A DNA stretch of 64,000 nucleotides from Clostridia bacterium (GTDB lineage Bacteria; Bacillota; Clostridia; Lachnospirales; Lachnospiraceae). Positions 28,050 through 36,111 of the stretch are shown here, piece by piece. Position 1 is the stretch's first letter. Each line of letters begins with the position of its first letter. A program made the translations under genes and the position numbers. Below the pieces are notes generated by a model that was given only the letters and a program-made list of their open reading frames with translations, was not told the origin of the DNA and did no database searches. The DNA lies in assembly GCA_910575625.1 (NCBI GenBank), contig CAJTFD010000013.1, positions 62,001 to 126,000 on the forward strand, read 5' to 3'.

Positions 28050-28588
28050 GCTGCAAAAAGCTGCAGGAGGTGACGGAGGCCCTGCTCGGTCTTTATGCGC
28101 CCTGTTTTGACATCGCAAGGCCGTTTGCGGTGGGGAAAGTGGTCTATGACGCGTATGCTTTCTGTAATGTGACGAGCAGCAGATATGTATTGGTCCAGAA
28201 GGCCGAATTGTGGCGGGCATACACGTTCGAGCATGTTTTTTTCCGGGAGATGGACGTGTTCTCGGGGGCGGATCTGCGCGGATATGAGCGGCAGCTCCAA
28301 GAGGAGATCGAACCGGGATTCGTGCGCAGAGGGGAGCGGTATCCGCAGCCGGACCATATGTGCACGTATATCACCGGGATCTTCATCTGCCGCGGGGCGG
28401 TATCCGGGGACGTGCGGCGGCAGATACGCCGGCATAGATTCCATTTAAATTATAGATTTGCGCTCCGGGGATACTGTGAGAGCAGGCTTCTGGTCTTTGA
28501 CCTGCAGGAGGGGCGGATCTGCGGCAACAGGGCGGCAAAGCCGCTGGTAAAAGAATACAGACATATGGTAGGAGGACAGCAGCAATGA
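28046..28588 (+). CDS. Conserved-looking hypothetical protein between rlmL-like gene and cstA
   Basis: A 180-residue protein I do not recognise. It overlaps the methyltransferase by ATGA at its start and cstA by ATGA at its end, so the three are translationally coupled. It is rich in aromatic residues and Arg, with several His and Cys (for example RHRFHLNYRFALRGYC) and no membrane segment. Placement directly before cstA suggests a partner or regulator of CstA, but that is inference only. Confidence 0.65.
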   Translation: MSCKKLQEVTEALLGLYAPCFDIARPFAVGKVVYDAYAFCNVTSSRYVLVQKAELWRAYTFEHVFFREMDVFSGADLRGYERQLQEEIEPGFVRRGERYPQPDHMCTYITGIFICRGAVSGDVRRQIRRHRFHLNYRFALRGYCESRLLVFDLQEGRICGNRAAKPLVKEYRHMVGGQQQ

Positions 28589-30267
28589 GTAGTATATTGA
28601 TCTTGGGCGCGACGGTGGTCATTTTTCTCGTGGCATATGTGACGTATGGCTCCTGGCTGGCGAAGCAGTGGGGCGTGGATCCGTCGAAGGAGACACCGGC
28701 CCATACGTTGGAGGATGGACGGGATTATGTGCCGGCTAAAGCGCCGGTGCTCTTGGGGCATCATTTCTCGTCGATCGCGGGCGCGGGGCCGATCAATGGG
28801 CCGATCCAGGCCGCGGTCTTTGGCTGGGTGCCGGTGCTGTTGTGGATCCTCATCGGCGGGATATTTTTCGGCGCGGTGCAGGATTTTTCGGCATTGTTCG
28901 CGTCGGTGCGCCACAAGGGGCAGTCTCTGGGGGAGGTCATCGAGGAGAACATCGGGCGGAAGACGAAGATGTGCTTTACCATATTTGCCTGGCTGGTGCT
29001 GGTGCTGGTGGTGGCCGCGTTCGCCGATATCGTGGCGGGGACGTTCGCGGGATCTGCTGTGGATGAGGCCACCGGAAATATGGTGAGGATCCCGGCCAAC
29101 GGCTCTGTGGCCACGGCTTCCATGCTGTTCATCCCGCTGGCGGTCTGCTTCGGGTTCATCAACCGTACGAATTTAAATCTGGTGGTCAGCACTGTCCTGG
29201 GTGTGATCCTGCTGGGCGGCTGTATCGCGGCGGGGCTGATGTTCCCGGTGTACCTGACGAAGACCACATGGATGCTGGTCATCTTCGTCTACATTTTCGT
29301 CGCGTCGGTGGCCCCGGTCTGGATCTTGCTGCAGCCACGGGATTATCTGAACAGTTTTCTGCTCTATTTCATGATGATCGCGGCGGTGGCGGGGATCGTC
29401 CTGACGGATCCGAAAGTGCAGCTGGAGCCTTTTACCGGGTGGAAAGTGGGTGGGAGCACTATGTTCCCGTTCCTGTTCATCACGGTGGCCTGCGGCGCGA
29501 TCTCGGGTTTCCACAGCCTGGTGGGTTCGGGCACGACCTCAAAACAGTTAAATTCGGAGAAGGATGCCAAACTGATCGGGTACGGGGCTATGCTGATCGA
29601 GTGTGTGCTGGCGGCGATCGCGCTGATCGCGGTGGGCTACCTGACCAAGGACGGTATGTACGAGGAGATCGGCACGCCGCCCCAGGTCTTTGCCATGGCG
29701 ATCGGACGTTTTTTCGCGGCACTGGGCGTGCATACCTATGGGGAACAGATGATCAACACGATCATCCTGCTGGCGATCTCCGCGTTCGCACTGACATCCC
29801 TGGATACGGCCACCCGTCTGGGACGTTTCCTGTTCCAGGAGATGTTCGAGGGAAAAAAAGGCGGGAAGTTCTGGGGAAATATGTATGTGTCCACGGTGAT
29901 CACGATCGGGGTGGCCGGGCTGCTCACCCTGGCCGGATACCAGAAGATCTGGGCGCTGTTCGGCGCGTGCAACCAGCTGGTGGCCGTACCGGCATTTTTG
30001 GCCGTGGCCTGCTGGCTGAAACGGATCGGGCGGAACTATAAGATGTTCTATCTGCCCATGTTCTTTATGCTGGCGGCTACATTGAGTTCCCTGTGCATCA
30101 CATTTTACGGCAATCTGATGGCGCTGATCCAGAAAGCGGAGGGCAGTTCACTGATGGTCCAGGGGGTGCAGAATGTGTTGATCCTGCCGATCTTCATCCT
30201 GGCGGTGGTCATGACGGTGGATGGGTTCAAGGTCTTATTTATGAGCAAGAAGCTGATCTCTGAGTGA
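28585..30267 (+). CDS. cstA: Carbon starvation protein CstA family transporter
   Basis: A 560-residue polytopic membrane protein with about 14 hydrophobic segments. Characteristic CstA stretches include AHTLEDGRDYVPAKAPVLLGHHF near the N-terminus and AISGFHSLVGSGTTSKQL in the middle. Family members import peptides or pyruvate, often when carbon is scarce. It ends 71 bases before rdgB, separated by a weak promoter-like gap (TATAAT at 30299). Substrate not determined by sequence. Confidence 0.9.
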   Translation: MSSILILGATVVIFLVAYVTYGSWLAKQWGVDPSKETPAHTLEDGRDYVPAKAPVLLGHHFSSIAGAGPINGPIQAAVFGWVPVLLWILIGGIFFGAVQDFSALFASVRHKGQSLGEVIEENIGRKTKMCFTIFAWLVLVLVVAAFADIVAGTFAGSAVDEATGNMVRIPANGSVATASMLFIPLAVCFGFINRTNLNLVVSTVLGVILLGGCIAAGLMFPVYLTKTTWMLVIFVYIFVASVAPVWILLQPRDYLNSFLLYFMMIAAVAGIVLTDPKVQLEPFTGWKVGGSTMFPFLFITVACGAISGFHSLVGSGTTSKQLNSEKDAKLIGYGAMLIECVLAAIALIAVGYLTKDGMYEEIGTPPQVFAMAIGRFFAALGVHTYGEQMINTIILLAISAFALTSLDTATRLGRFLFQEMFEGKKGGKFWGNMYVSTVITIGVAGLLTLAGYQKIWALFGACNQLVAVPAFLAVACWLKRIGRNYKMFYLPMFFMLAATLSSLCITFYGNLMALIQKAEGSSLMVQGVQNVLILPIFILAVVMTVDGFKVLFMSKKLISE

Positions 30268-30338
30268 GATAGCTGTTGTGAAAAGTGGAAAAATGGTGGT
30301 ATAATGGGGCAGTGAAGACTGGAGAGGGAGGAGAAAAT

Positions 30339-30923
30339 GTGAAAAAGCTGATATTTGCCACGTCCAATGCGGGCAAGATGAAAGAAGTGCGGTCGATCTT
30401 GGCCGATACCGGGTATGAGATCTTGTCCATGAAAGAGGCGGGGATTCAGGTGGAAGTAGAGGAGGATGGGGCCACTTTCGAGGAGAACGCGCTGATCAAA
30501 GCGCGGGCTGTCCACGAGATCAGCCATACGCTGGTGCTGGCGGACGACTCAGGGCTGGAGATCGACCATCTGGGGAAAGAGCCGGGGGTGCATTCCTCCA
30601 GGTATATGGGGGAGGATACGTCCTATGAGATCAAAAATGCCCGGATACTGGAGCGTCTGGACGGCGTGCCCAAGGAGCAGCGCACGGCGCGGTTTGTCTG
30701 TGCCATTGCGGCTGTTTTTGAGGATGGCCGTTGTGTGACGGTGCGGGAGGCGATGGAAGGATATATAGGGTATGAACCGCAGGGGGAAAATGGTTTTGGC
30801 TATGATCCGATCTTTTATCTGGATCTGGACGGGCCGTCCAATGCCCAGATCTCCATGGAGGAGAAGAACCGGGTGAGCCATCGGGGGAAAGCGCTGCGGG
30901 CGATGAAAAAGGGATTAGTATGA
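30339..30923 (+). CDS. rdgB: XTP/dITP diphosphatase (non-canonical purine NTP pyrophosphatase)
   Basis: A 194-residue Ham1/RdgB enzyme that removes dITP, XTP and ITP from the nucleotide pool. Motifs: TSNAGKMKEV at the start, ADDSGLEID, ENGFGYDPIFYLD and SHRGKALRAM at the end. GTG at 30339 is taken as start because GGGAGGAG is five bases upstream and the protein then begins exactly at the family N-terminus (VKKLIFATSN). It overlaps the following phosphoesterase by ATGA. Confidence 0.93.
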   Translation: MKKLIFATSNAGKMKEVRSILADTGYEILSMKEAGIQVEVEEDGATFEENALIKARAVHEISHTLVLADDSGLEIDHLGKEPGVHSSRYMGEDTSYEIKNARILERLDGVPKEQRTARFVCAIAAVFEDGRCVTVREAMEGYIGYEPQGENGFGYDPIFYLDLDGPSNAQISMEEKNRVSHRGKALRAMKKGLV

Positions 30924-31402
30924 AGATATTAGTGGTAAGTGATACGCATGGACGGGACGGGAACCTGGAGAGAGTGCTGCAGAAGGTAAAACCCATCGAC
31001 GCGCTTATCCATTGCGGGGATGTGGAGGGGCGGGAGGACTATATCCCGCTGGTAGCGGAATGCCCGGCGTATATGGTGGCGGGGAACAATGATTTCTTCT
31101 CGGAGCTGGATCGGGAGCTGGAACTCGATCTGGGGGGACACAGGCTCTTGGTCACGCATGGGCACAATTATGGGGTCAATATCGACCTGAGCCGGATCAT
31201 AGAGGAGGCCGCAGCCCGGAAGAAGGACATCGTGCTGTTCGGGCATACCCATAAACCGGTGGTGACGTACAAGGAGACGGTGACGGCTGTGAACCCGGGC
31301 AGTCTGTCCTATCCCCGGCAGGAGGGGCGCAGGCCCAGCTACGCGATCATGGAGATCGACCATCAGGGGGAGGTGCATTTTACGATCAATTATCTGCGGT
31401 GA
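30920..31402 (+). CDS. YfcE-type metallophosphoesterase
   Basis: A 160-residue metallophosphoesterase with SDTHGRDGN, HCGDVEG, AGNND, THGHNYG and FGHTHKP motifs, i.e. a complete dinuclear metal site. The rdgB-yfcE arrangement with overlapping stop/start is common in Clostridia. It probably hydrolyses small phosphodiesters; the substrate is unknown. A second homologue lies at 4736-5281. Confidence 0.9.
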   Translation: MKILVVSDTHGRDGNLERVLQKVKPIDALIHCGDVEGREDYIPLVAECPAYMVAGNNDFFSELDRELELDLGGHRLLVTHGHNYGVNIDLSRIIEEAAARKKDIVLFGHTHKPVVTYKETVTAVNPGSLSYPRQEGRRPSYAIMEIDHQGEVHFTINYLR

Positions 31403-31403
31403 A

Positions 31404-31428
31404 AAAAAGGGGGCGTTGTTCCCCTTTT
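31404..31428 (+). terminator. Terminator after rdgB-yfcE
   Basis: AAAAGGGG and CCCCTTTT form a stem with a short loop directly after the stop; T residues are part of the stem. Confidence 0.6.
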
Positions 31429-31476
31429 CGCGTTCCCGGTTTTTTATATATTTATGATCAATTTTTAAAAATATGG

Positions 31477-31505
31477 TTGACATTTCGCTTTTTATGTAAT
31501 ATAAT
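31477..31505 (+). promoter_or_regulatory. Promoter of the five-tRNA cluster
   Basis: TTGACA (31477-31482), 17 bases, TATAAT (31500-31505), just before tRNA-Pro. Confidence 0.88.
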
Positions 31506-31518
31506 ATGTCTTGCGTTG

Positions 31519-31593
31519 CGGGGTGTGGCTCAGTTTGGCTAGAGCGCCTGGTTTGGGACCAGGAGGCCGCAGGTTCGAATCCTGTCACCCCGA
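31519..31593 (+). tRNA. tRNA-Pro (TGG)
   Basis: 75-nt cloverleaf; acceptor CGGGGTG/CACCCCG, anticodon loop TTTGGGA between CCTGG and CCAGG. A gap of 91 bases follows before the next tRNA. Confidence 0.93.
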
Positions 31594-31684
31594 GTGAGGA
31601 TGTGTTCCAGGGATGGAAGGACAACCTCTCTATCAGATATGTTGTGGATTCGGGTACGACTATCCGCTTTATCTTATTGGATGT

Positions 31685-31758
<74 letters not shown>

Positions 31759-31762
31759 TTGT

Positions 31763-31837
31763 GGTGGGTATGGCGCAGTTGGTTAGCGCGCCAGATTGTG
31801 GCTCTGGAGGCCGAGGGTTCGAGTCCCTCTATCCACC
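31763..31837 (+). tRNA. tRNA-His (GTG)
   Basis: Cloverleaf with acceptor GTGGGTA/TATCCAC plus the extra 5' G pairing with discriminator C, typical of tRNA-His; anticodon loop TTGTGGC between CCAGA and TCTGG. Confidence 0.93.
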
Positions 31838-31851
31838 CTTAGCTTTGGCAA

Positions 31852-31923
31852 AGGGCTATCGCCAAGCGGTAAGGCACAGCACTTTGACTGCTGCATGCGC
31901 TGGTTCGAATCCAGCTAGCCCTG
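31852..31923 (+). tRNA. tRNA-Gln (TTG)
   Basis: 72-nt cloverleaf; acceptor AGGGCTA/TAGCCCT, anticodon loop CTTTGAC between CAGCA and TGCTG. Confidence 0.92.
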
Positions 31924-32001
31924 TTTATTGGTATATGCAGATATCCTCCGGTATAGGGTTAGCGAATATTCGGACGAGGATGCGATTGATCAATCACATA
32001 T

Positions 32002-32074
32002 GGGATATTAGCTCAGTTGGTAGAGCACTTGACTTTTAATCAAGTTGTCCGGGGTTCGAATCCCCGATGTCTCA
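32002..32074 (+). tRNA. tRNA-Lys (TTT)
   Basis: 73-nt cloverleaf; acceptor GGGATAT/ATGTCTC, anticodon loop CTTTTAA between CTTGA and TCAAG. It is the last tRNA of the cluster and lies at the change from GC-rich core to AT-rich accessory DNA. Confidence 0.93.
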
Positions 32075-32082
32075 TTTTATGG

Positions 32083-32122
32083 AAAAAGCTGAAACTCGGA
32101 AAAGAGGGTTTCAGCTTTTTTT
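32083..32122 (+). terminator. Terminator of the tRNA cluster
   Basis: AAAAAGCTGAAAC pairs with GTTTCAGCTTTTT and continues into T residues. Confidence 0.88.
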
Positions 32123-32154
32123 ATGATGATAGGTTTGCTGGCGGAGCCTGTGAT

Positions 32155-32508
32155 CTATTGTTTGCGCAGTATTTTATCCATGGCCTTCCCTCTGGCAAGC
32201 TCGTCGATCAGTTTGTCCAGATAACGGATCTCCTGCATCAGAGGCTCTTCGATATCTTCCACCCGGACACCGCAGACCACGCCCTTGATCAGCCGTCTGT
32301 TTTCATTCAATTCCGGGGCATCCCGGAAGAAATCCCCGTACGGCACCGGCCTTTCCAGCATCCCTTCCAGTTCCAACTGATCGTACCCGGTAAGCCACCG
32401 GATGATCTCATCCACTTCTTCCCTTGTCCGCCCTTTTTTCTCTGCCTTATCGACAAGGAGACGGTACACTTTTGAAAGATCCATCTGATATATTTTTTCA
32501 TTTCTCAT
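32155..32508 (-). CDS. DUF2200 family protein
   Basis: A 117-residue protein recognised as DUF2200 by [17 protein letters not shown] and the long conserved tail [19 protein letters not shown]. Function is unknown; no catalytic motif is known to me. The start at 32508 follows GGAGGGG. It lies 17 bases after the DUF1905 gene and is probably cotranscribed with it. Confidence 0.85.
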   Translation of the reverse strand: MRNEKIYQMDLSKVYRLLVDKAEKKGRTREEVDEIIRWLTGYDQLELEGMLERPVPYGDFFRDAPELNENRRLIKGVVCGVRVEDIEEPLMQEIRYLDKLIDELARGKAMDKILRKQ

Positions 32509-32525
32509 AAGACACCCCTCCTGCA

Positions 32526-32813
32526 TCATTCACGTTCCCTGACTGTCACCAGAACTCTGTCTCCTGGCTGTTTCCCTATCCGGGAACGGATATCTTTACG
32601 AATGCCTATGATATAACATATGCTCCCGTCAGCGTTCTTCACGCCCATATTTACAATGCTGCCATCATACGGCTCTCCGTCAAACGTGGCGTGGACCTTC
32701 ACCCGTCCCCGCCCAAACTCTCTCCTGATATCGTAAGGGAAAATGACATAAGCGCCGCCTGTGTCACCTGCTCCGTAGATCAGGGATTCATATCTATACA
32801 TTTTATCGTCCAC
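32526..32813 (-). CDS. DUF1905 family protein
   Basis: A 95-residue, beta-rich single-domain protein. [18 protein letters not shown] followed by [15 protein letters not shown] and [17 protein letters not shown] are DUF1905 hallmarks. In other bacteria this domain may be fused to a YdeI-like domain, but its role is unknown. First gene of a two-gene minus-strand unit with DUF2200. Confidence 0.87.
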   Translation of the reverse strand: MDDKMYRYESLIYGAGDTGGAYVIFPYDIRREFGRGRVKVHATFDGEPYDGSIVNMGVKNADGSICYIIGIRKDIRSRIGKQPGDRVLVTVRERE

Positions 32814-32976
32814 TGTCTGCCCCCATCCGATCTGTATCCCGCGATTTCATTCCGTATCTGCTATACCATTTAAACATTCCTAAGATCTTATTTTCTGTCA
32901 TCTATTATACCAGAAAACCGCCCGCTTTAAAAGGACAAGATCTCTTTCTCATCTTTGAAATTTCTCCTGTGATCGT

Positions 32977-33012
32977 AAAAGAGGACAGCCGATCAACAGC
33001 CATCCTCTTTTT
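32977..33012 (-). terminator. Terminator downstream of DUF2461 gene
   Basis: AAAAGAGGA and TCCTCTTTT form the stem; the T run reads in both orientations, so it can serve the minus-strand unit ending at 33050. Confidence 0.65.
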
Positions 33013-33049
33013 TATTAAGTGTGCGATCGGCCACGATCTGGATATTCTG

Positions 33050-33733
33050 CTACCTTGTTGGCATCTTAAAACCCACAAGTGCCTTGTTCAGATAGTCGTT
33101 AAAAGGTTTCATGGTCCGGAAAAGCTCTGCTGCCTTAGCAAGAAAGGCATCTGCATCGTTCAACTCCGCATCTTTTATCGGATATTCCAGATACCAACTC
33201 TTAAATTTTAGGTATTTCGCCTGGGCATGCTCTTTCTCATATCCCGCTGGAACATTCTTTAATGTTGTTCCCTGTACTGTGAAATGTTTTTCAAACTCCG
33301 GATCATGGATGATCTTTTCCCATTCTTCCCCAGTATGGGCGATATGATCACGTATCCTTGTGGTTGCGTCCTTGAACATATCTGCAAACAAGCCGCCGCC
33401 TAAAAAGGATCTGTCATCAGGTTTTATCATCAAGTAATATCCAACAGGAACAGGAAGCTTTCCTTTCGAGGAGATATGGGCGCGGAATGCCGGATTATAA
33501 GGTGATTTATCTTTGCTGAAACGGGTATCCCTTACGATCTTAAATGTAAGGTCTTTGGGATCGTTATGTATGATGCTGTTGTCAAACTTTCCGATCTCCA
33601 ATATCAAAGCCTGCAATAGTCCTAAAAATTCAGCGTTTGCTTTTTTATAAGCATCCTTGTTTGCATGATACCATTCGCGATTGTTATTCATGTCTAATGC
33701 CGATAAGTAATCTATGATCAACTGTGTATTCAT
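33050..33733 (-). CDS. DUF2461 domain protein
   Basis: A 227-residue protein of the DUF2461 (TIGR02453) family: NNREWYHANKDAYKKA near residue 17, the central FKIVRDTRFSKDKSPYNP, and GGGLFADMF. Function unknown. It follows the sigma factor gene after 15 bases on the same strand, so both are probably in one transcript, which is an unusual pairing. Confidence 0.87.
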   Translation of the reverse strand: MNTQLIIDYLSALDMNNNREWYHANKDAYKKANAEFLGLLQALILEIGKFDNSIIHNDPKDLTFKIVRDTRFSKDKSPYNPAFRAHISSKGKLPVPVGYYLMIKPDDRSFLGGGLFADMFKDATTRIRDHIAHTGEEWEKIIHDPEFEKHFTVQGTTLKNVPAGYEKEHAQAKYLKFKSWYLEYPIKDAELNDADAFLAKAAELFRTMKPFNDYLNKALVGFKMPTR

Positions 33734-33748
33734 GATCTTTTATCTCCT

Positions 33749-34600
33749 TTACGAATTTTGGATGATCGAAAACTGTGTGGAATCCAGCAATTCCTGTATC
33801 AGATGTTTCATGTGTTCGGGAGATCGGTAGGATCTGCAGAACGAAAAATCCTGTGATAGATCGTCGATATCTTCCATGGCACTCTTCACATCGAGCATAG
33901 TCTTGATAGGGATCTCTGCGGCTGTCGTATGATCCAGTTTCTGTGGATCTATCCGATGGTTTTGTATTGCATAATCCACCCGATCTTTGCATCTGCATTT
34001 ACCGTTTCCGTATTCTCCACAATACTGTCCAAGAAAGTCGGCCATTTTTTTGCGTATCCGGGAAAGACGCTGACGATACGCTCCTGGTGTCATTTCCAAG
34101 ATATCCCCTGCAATACGGCTGTCGATCTTAAACATCGTACCCAATATAAAAATACATCTACTTTCCACATCAAGGCATTGCAGCATCACATTGGTACAGG
34201 ACATTTTCAGTTCTTCAGCGAGGATATCCTTTTCCACATCCTGCGTTAGATCTGGCACATCCTGGATCTTTCCGTTTTCGATGTCATCTCCATAGTACTC
34301 AAAACTCAATGGAAAATGTGCGAACATATGTTTCTTGTGATTTTTCAGATGATTGACAGCAATGCTGAATACCCATGTCGTAAATGAGCTGTCACCTCTA
34401 AAAGAAGACAGATGCGTGATCATCTTCAACAGAATGTCCTGCGTGGCATCCTCCGCATCTGCAAATGTGCCAAGCATCCGCAGGGATAGGTTAAATACAA
34501 TATCCTGCACACTTGTGACAAGCGTTTCAAGGGCTTTTCTATCCCCTGCTGTGGCTTTATCGACCAAAGCCTGTAATTCCTCATTCTTTTTTTTATCCAT
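33749..34600 (-). CDS. ECF-type RNA polymerase sigma factor with C-terminal extension
   Basis: A 283-residue sigma-70 family factor. Region 2 is at about 20-90 (FADAEDATQDILLKMITHL, SFTTWVFSIAVNHLKNHKK) and region 4 at about 130-190. A roughly 90-residue extension beyond region 4 is absent from minimal ECF factors; it begins with a small Cys-rich patch (CGEYGNGKCRC) that could bind metal. No anti-sigma gene is adjacent, so the extension may replace it. AGGAGG precedes the start. Confidence 0.8.
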   Translation of the reverse strand: MDKKKNEELQALVDKATAGDRKALETLVTSVQDIVFNLSLRMLGTFADAEDATQDILLKMITHLSSFRGDSSFTTWVFSIAVNHLKNHKKHMFAHFPLSFEYYGDDIENGKIQDVPDLTQDVEKDILAEELKMSCTNVMLQCLDVESRCIFILGTMFKIDSRIAGDILEMTPGAYRQRLSRIRKKMADFLGQYCGEYGNGKCRCKDRVDYAIQNHRIDPQKLDHTTAAEIPIKTMLDVKSAMEDIDDLSQDFSFCRSYRSPEHMKHLIQELLDSTQFSIIQNS

Positions 34601-34758
34601 AGATTTTTACCTCCTACTTAATTAGACAACGCTCCCTTGTCTGTGTGACAAAAAACTTTTATTTTTTTATAGGCAGATATCATCTTTCTCATATTGTTAT
34701 CCCCAAAATGATCCTTGAATATCCGTTTTTATATACCTTTCGAATAAAATCTAGTACT

Positions 34759-35036
34759 CCATCCAGTTAGAAATTAGAATTCTGTTTTGTCTGATCTGTG
34801 CCAGTGCTAGAGTGTGTCTGAAAACCCATTCACGCCACCTGCAAGCCCCCCTTTGTGGAAGATCTGGCCCGCTTTCGGTCAGATCTTCCACAAATTGTGA
34901 CTTACAGTTGACATAAAGCGGTTTTCAGACACACTCTAGGCAACATTTCGACGGCAATGCGGTGCATCGTCTAGAAATGTTAACGACGCAATGGTGCGGA
35001 GCAGGCAGAACAGAACTCTGATTTCTGTCTGGATGG
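34759..35036. repeat. Outer inverted repeat enclosing palindromic element copy 2
   Basis: 34759-34792 and 35003-35036 are inverted copies (28 of 34 matches, both with CCATCCAG at the outer end and TTCTGTT inside). A second small inverted pair AACATTTC/GAAATGTT (34943-34981) lies between element copy 2 and the right arm. The element therefore appears nested in an older palindrome. No gene is present from 34601 to about 35230. Confidence 0.65.
34807..34939. repeat. Palindromic element, copy 2 (133 bp, internally deleted)
   Basis: Perfect 20-base terminal inverted repeats, CTAGAGTGTGTCTGAAAACC. The interior matches copy 3 in the reverse orientation, but about 33 bases including the CGTAGCCC hairpin are missing, consistent with a deletion between short CAG repeats. 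Confidence 0.85.
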
Positions 35037-35246
35037 GATACTGGCTCTATTCTTAATAAGATTTTACCATATCCATTTTATAAGGACCACCTGCACATCA
35101 GTTTTTATTCCTTTTGTTCGGATCTCGGGAATGAAAAAAGCAGGAGACCTTTTCGAAAAGTTCATATTCGAGTGATTGATATAATTTGTTTAAACGGCTA
35201 TAATGTATATACAGTACACAGCAGGAGGTAAAAAATATTTGAATAT

Positions 35247-35420
35247 ATGACTGCACAGGAAGCCGCAGAAAAATGGAATGTATCACTTCGGTGGGTACAA
35301 CGGTCATGTAAGGAAAACCGTATTGATGGCGCGATGAATATCAACCGTGTATGGCCTATTCCCAAAGTGGCAAAAAAGCCCGTTGATAAACGGAGAAAGG
35401 TAACGGATCATGAAGAATAG
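35247..35420 (+). CDS. Small excisionase-like helix-turn-helix protein
   Basis: A 57-residue product, MTAQEAAEKWNVSLRWVQRS followed by the wing-like segment INRVWPIPKVAKKP: the MerR/excisionase-type HTH found in small DNA-binding proteins of mobile regions. It overlaps the response regulator start by 11 bases. The GGAGG site (35224-35228) is 18 bases from this ATG but only six from an in-frame ATA at 35235, where homologues would begin with four more residues. The native start codon may thus have mutated, or ATA may be used. Confidence 0.7.
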   Translation: MTAQEAAEKWNVSLRWVQRSCKENRIDGAMNINRVWPIPKVAKKPVDKRRKVTDHEE

Positions 35421-36111
35421 GATTTTATTATTAGAAGATGATGTAAGTTTGATAGACGGACTGCAATATTCGCTAAAGAAAAATGGCTTTGATGTCGATT
35501 TTGTCCGTTCTGTGCAGGAGATCTTGACTTATTTACCAGAGATAGAAAAATACGATATGCTCATTCTTGATGTCACATTGCCAGACGGAACAGGTTTTGA
35601 GATATGTGAAAAGGTGCGAAAGAACGGAAGCCAGATACCGATTATTTTTCTGACAGCTTCCGATGAAGAAGTCAGTATTATCCGTGGTCTGGATTGCGGC
35701 GGTGATGACTACATAACAAAGCCGTTTAAGTTGGGCGAGCTATGTTCACGCATCCGAGCGTTGCTGCGGCGGGCAGGATTGTCAGATCAAGGGACAGGAA
35801 CAGTTATGGAATGTGGCGATATCAAGATAGATCTTTTAGGCAGTCGTGTCTTGTTAAAGGGAAAGACATTAGAGCTTACAGCCGTAGAATACCGTTTAAT
35901 ATGTCTGTTCGTAAAGAATGCAAACCGTATCATAACAAGAGACATTATTTTAGGCGAGCTATGGGACAGCACAGGAGATTATGTAGACAACAACACCCTT
36001 TCCGTCTATGTGCGGCGGCTGCGTGAAAAAGTAGAAACAGACCCATCACATCCAGAGCATTTATTGACAGTCCGAGGATTTGGCTATCAGTGGAAAGGGG
36101 TGGACGAATGA
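35410..36111 (+). CDS. OmpR-family response regulator
   Basis: A 233-residue two-component regulator. The receiver domain (1-115) has phosphoacceptor D54 in LILDVTLPDG, T82 and K104 (YITKPFKL). A winged-helix DNA-binding domain (130-230) ends RGFGYQWKG. With the kinase overlapping its stop and an ABC transporter after it, this is a typical antimicrobial-peptide or drug sensing/detoxification module. Likely target sites lie at 37324 and 40504. Confidence 0.92.
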   Translation: MKNRILLLEDDVSLIDGLQYSLKKNGFDVDFVRSVQEILTYLPEIEKYDMLILDVTLPDGTGFEICEKVRKNGSQIPIIFLTASDEEVSIIRGLDCGGDDYITKPFKLGELCSRIRALLRRAGLSDQGTGTVMECGDIKIDLLGSRVLLKGKTLELTAVEYRLICLFVKNANRIITRDIILGELWDSTGDYVDNNTLSVYVRRLREKVETDPSHPEHLLTVRGFGYQWKGVDE

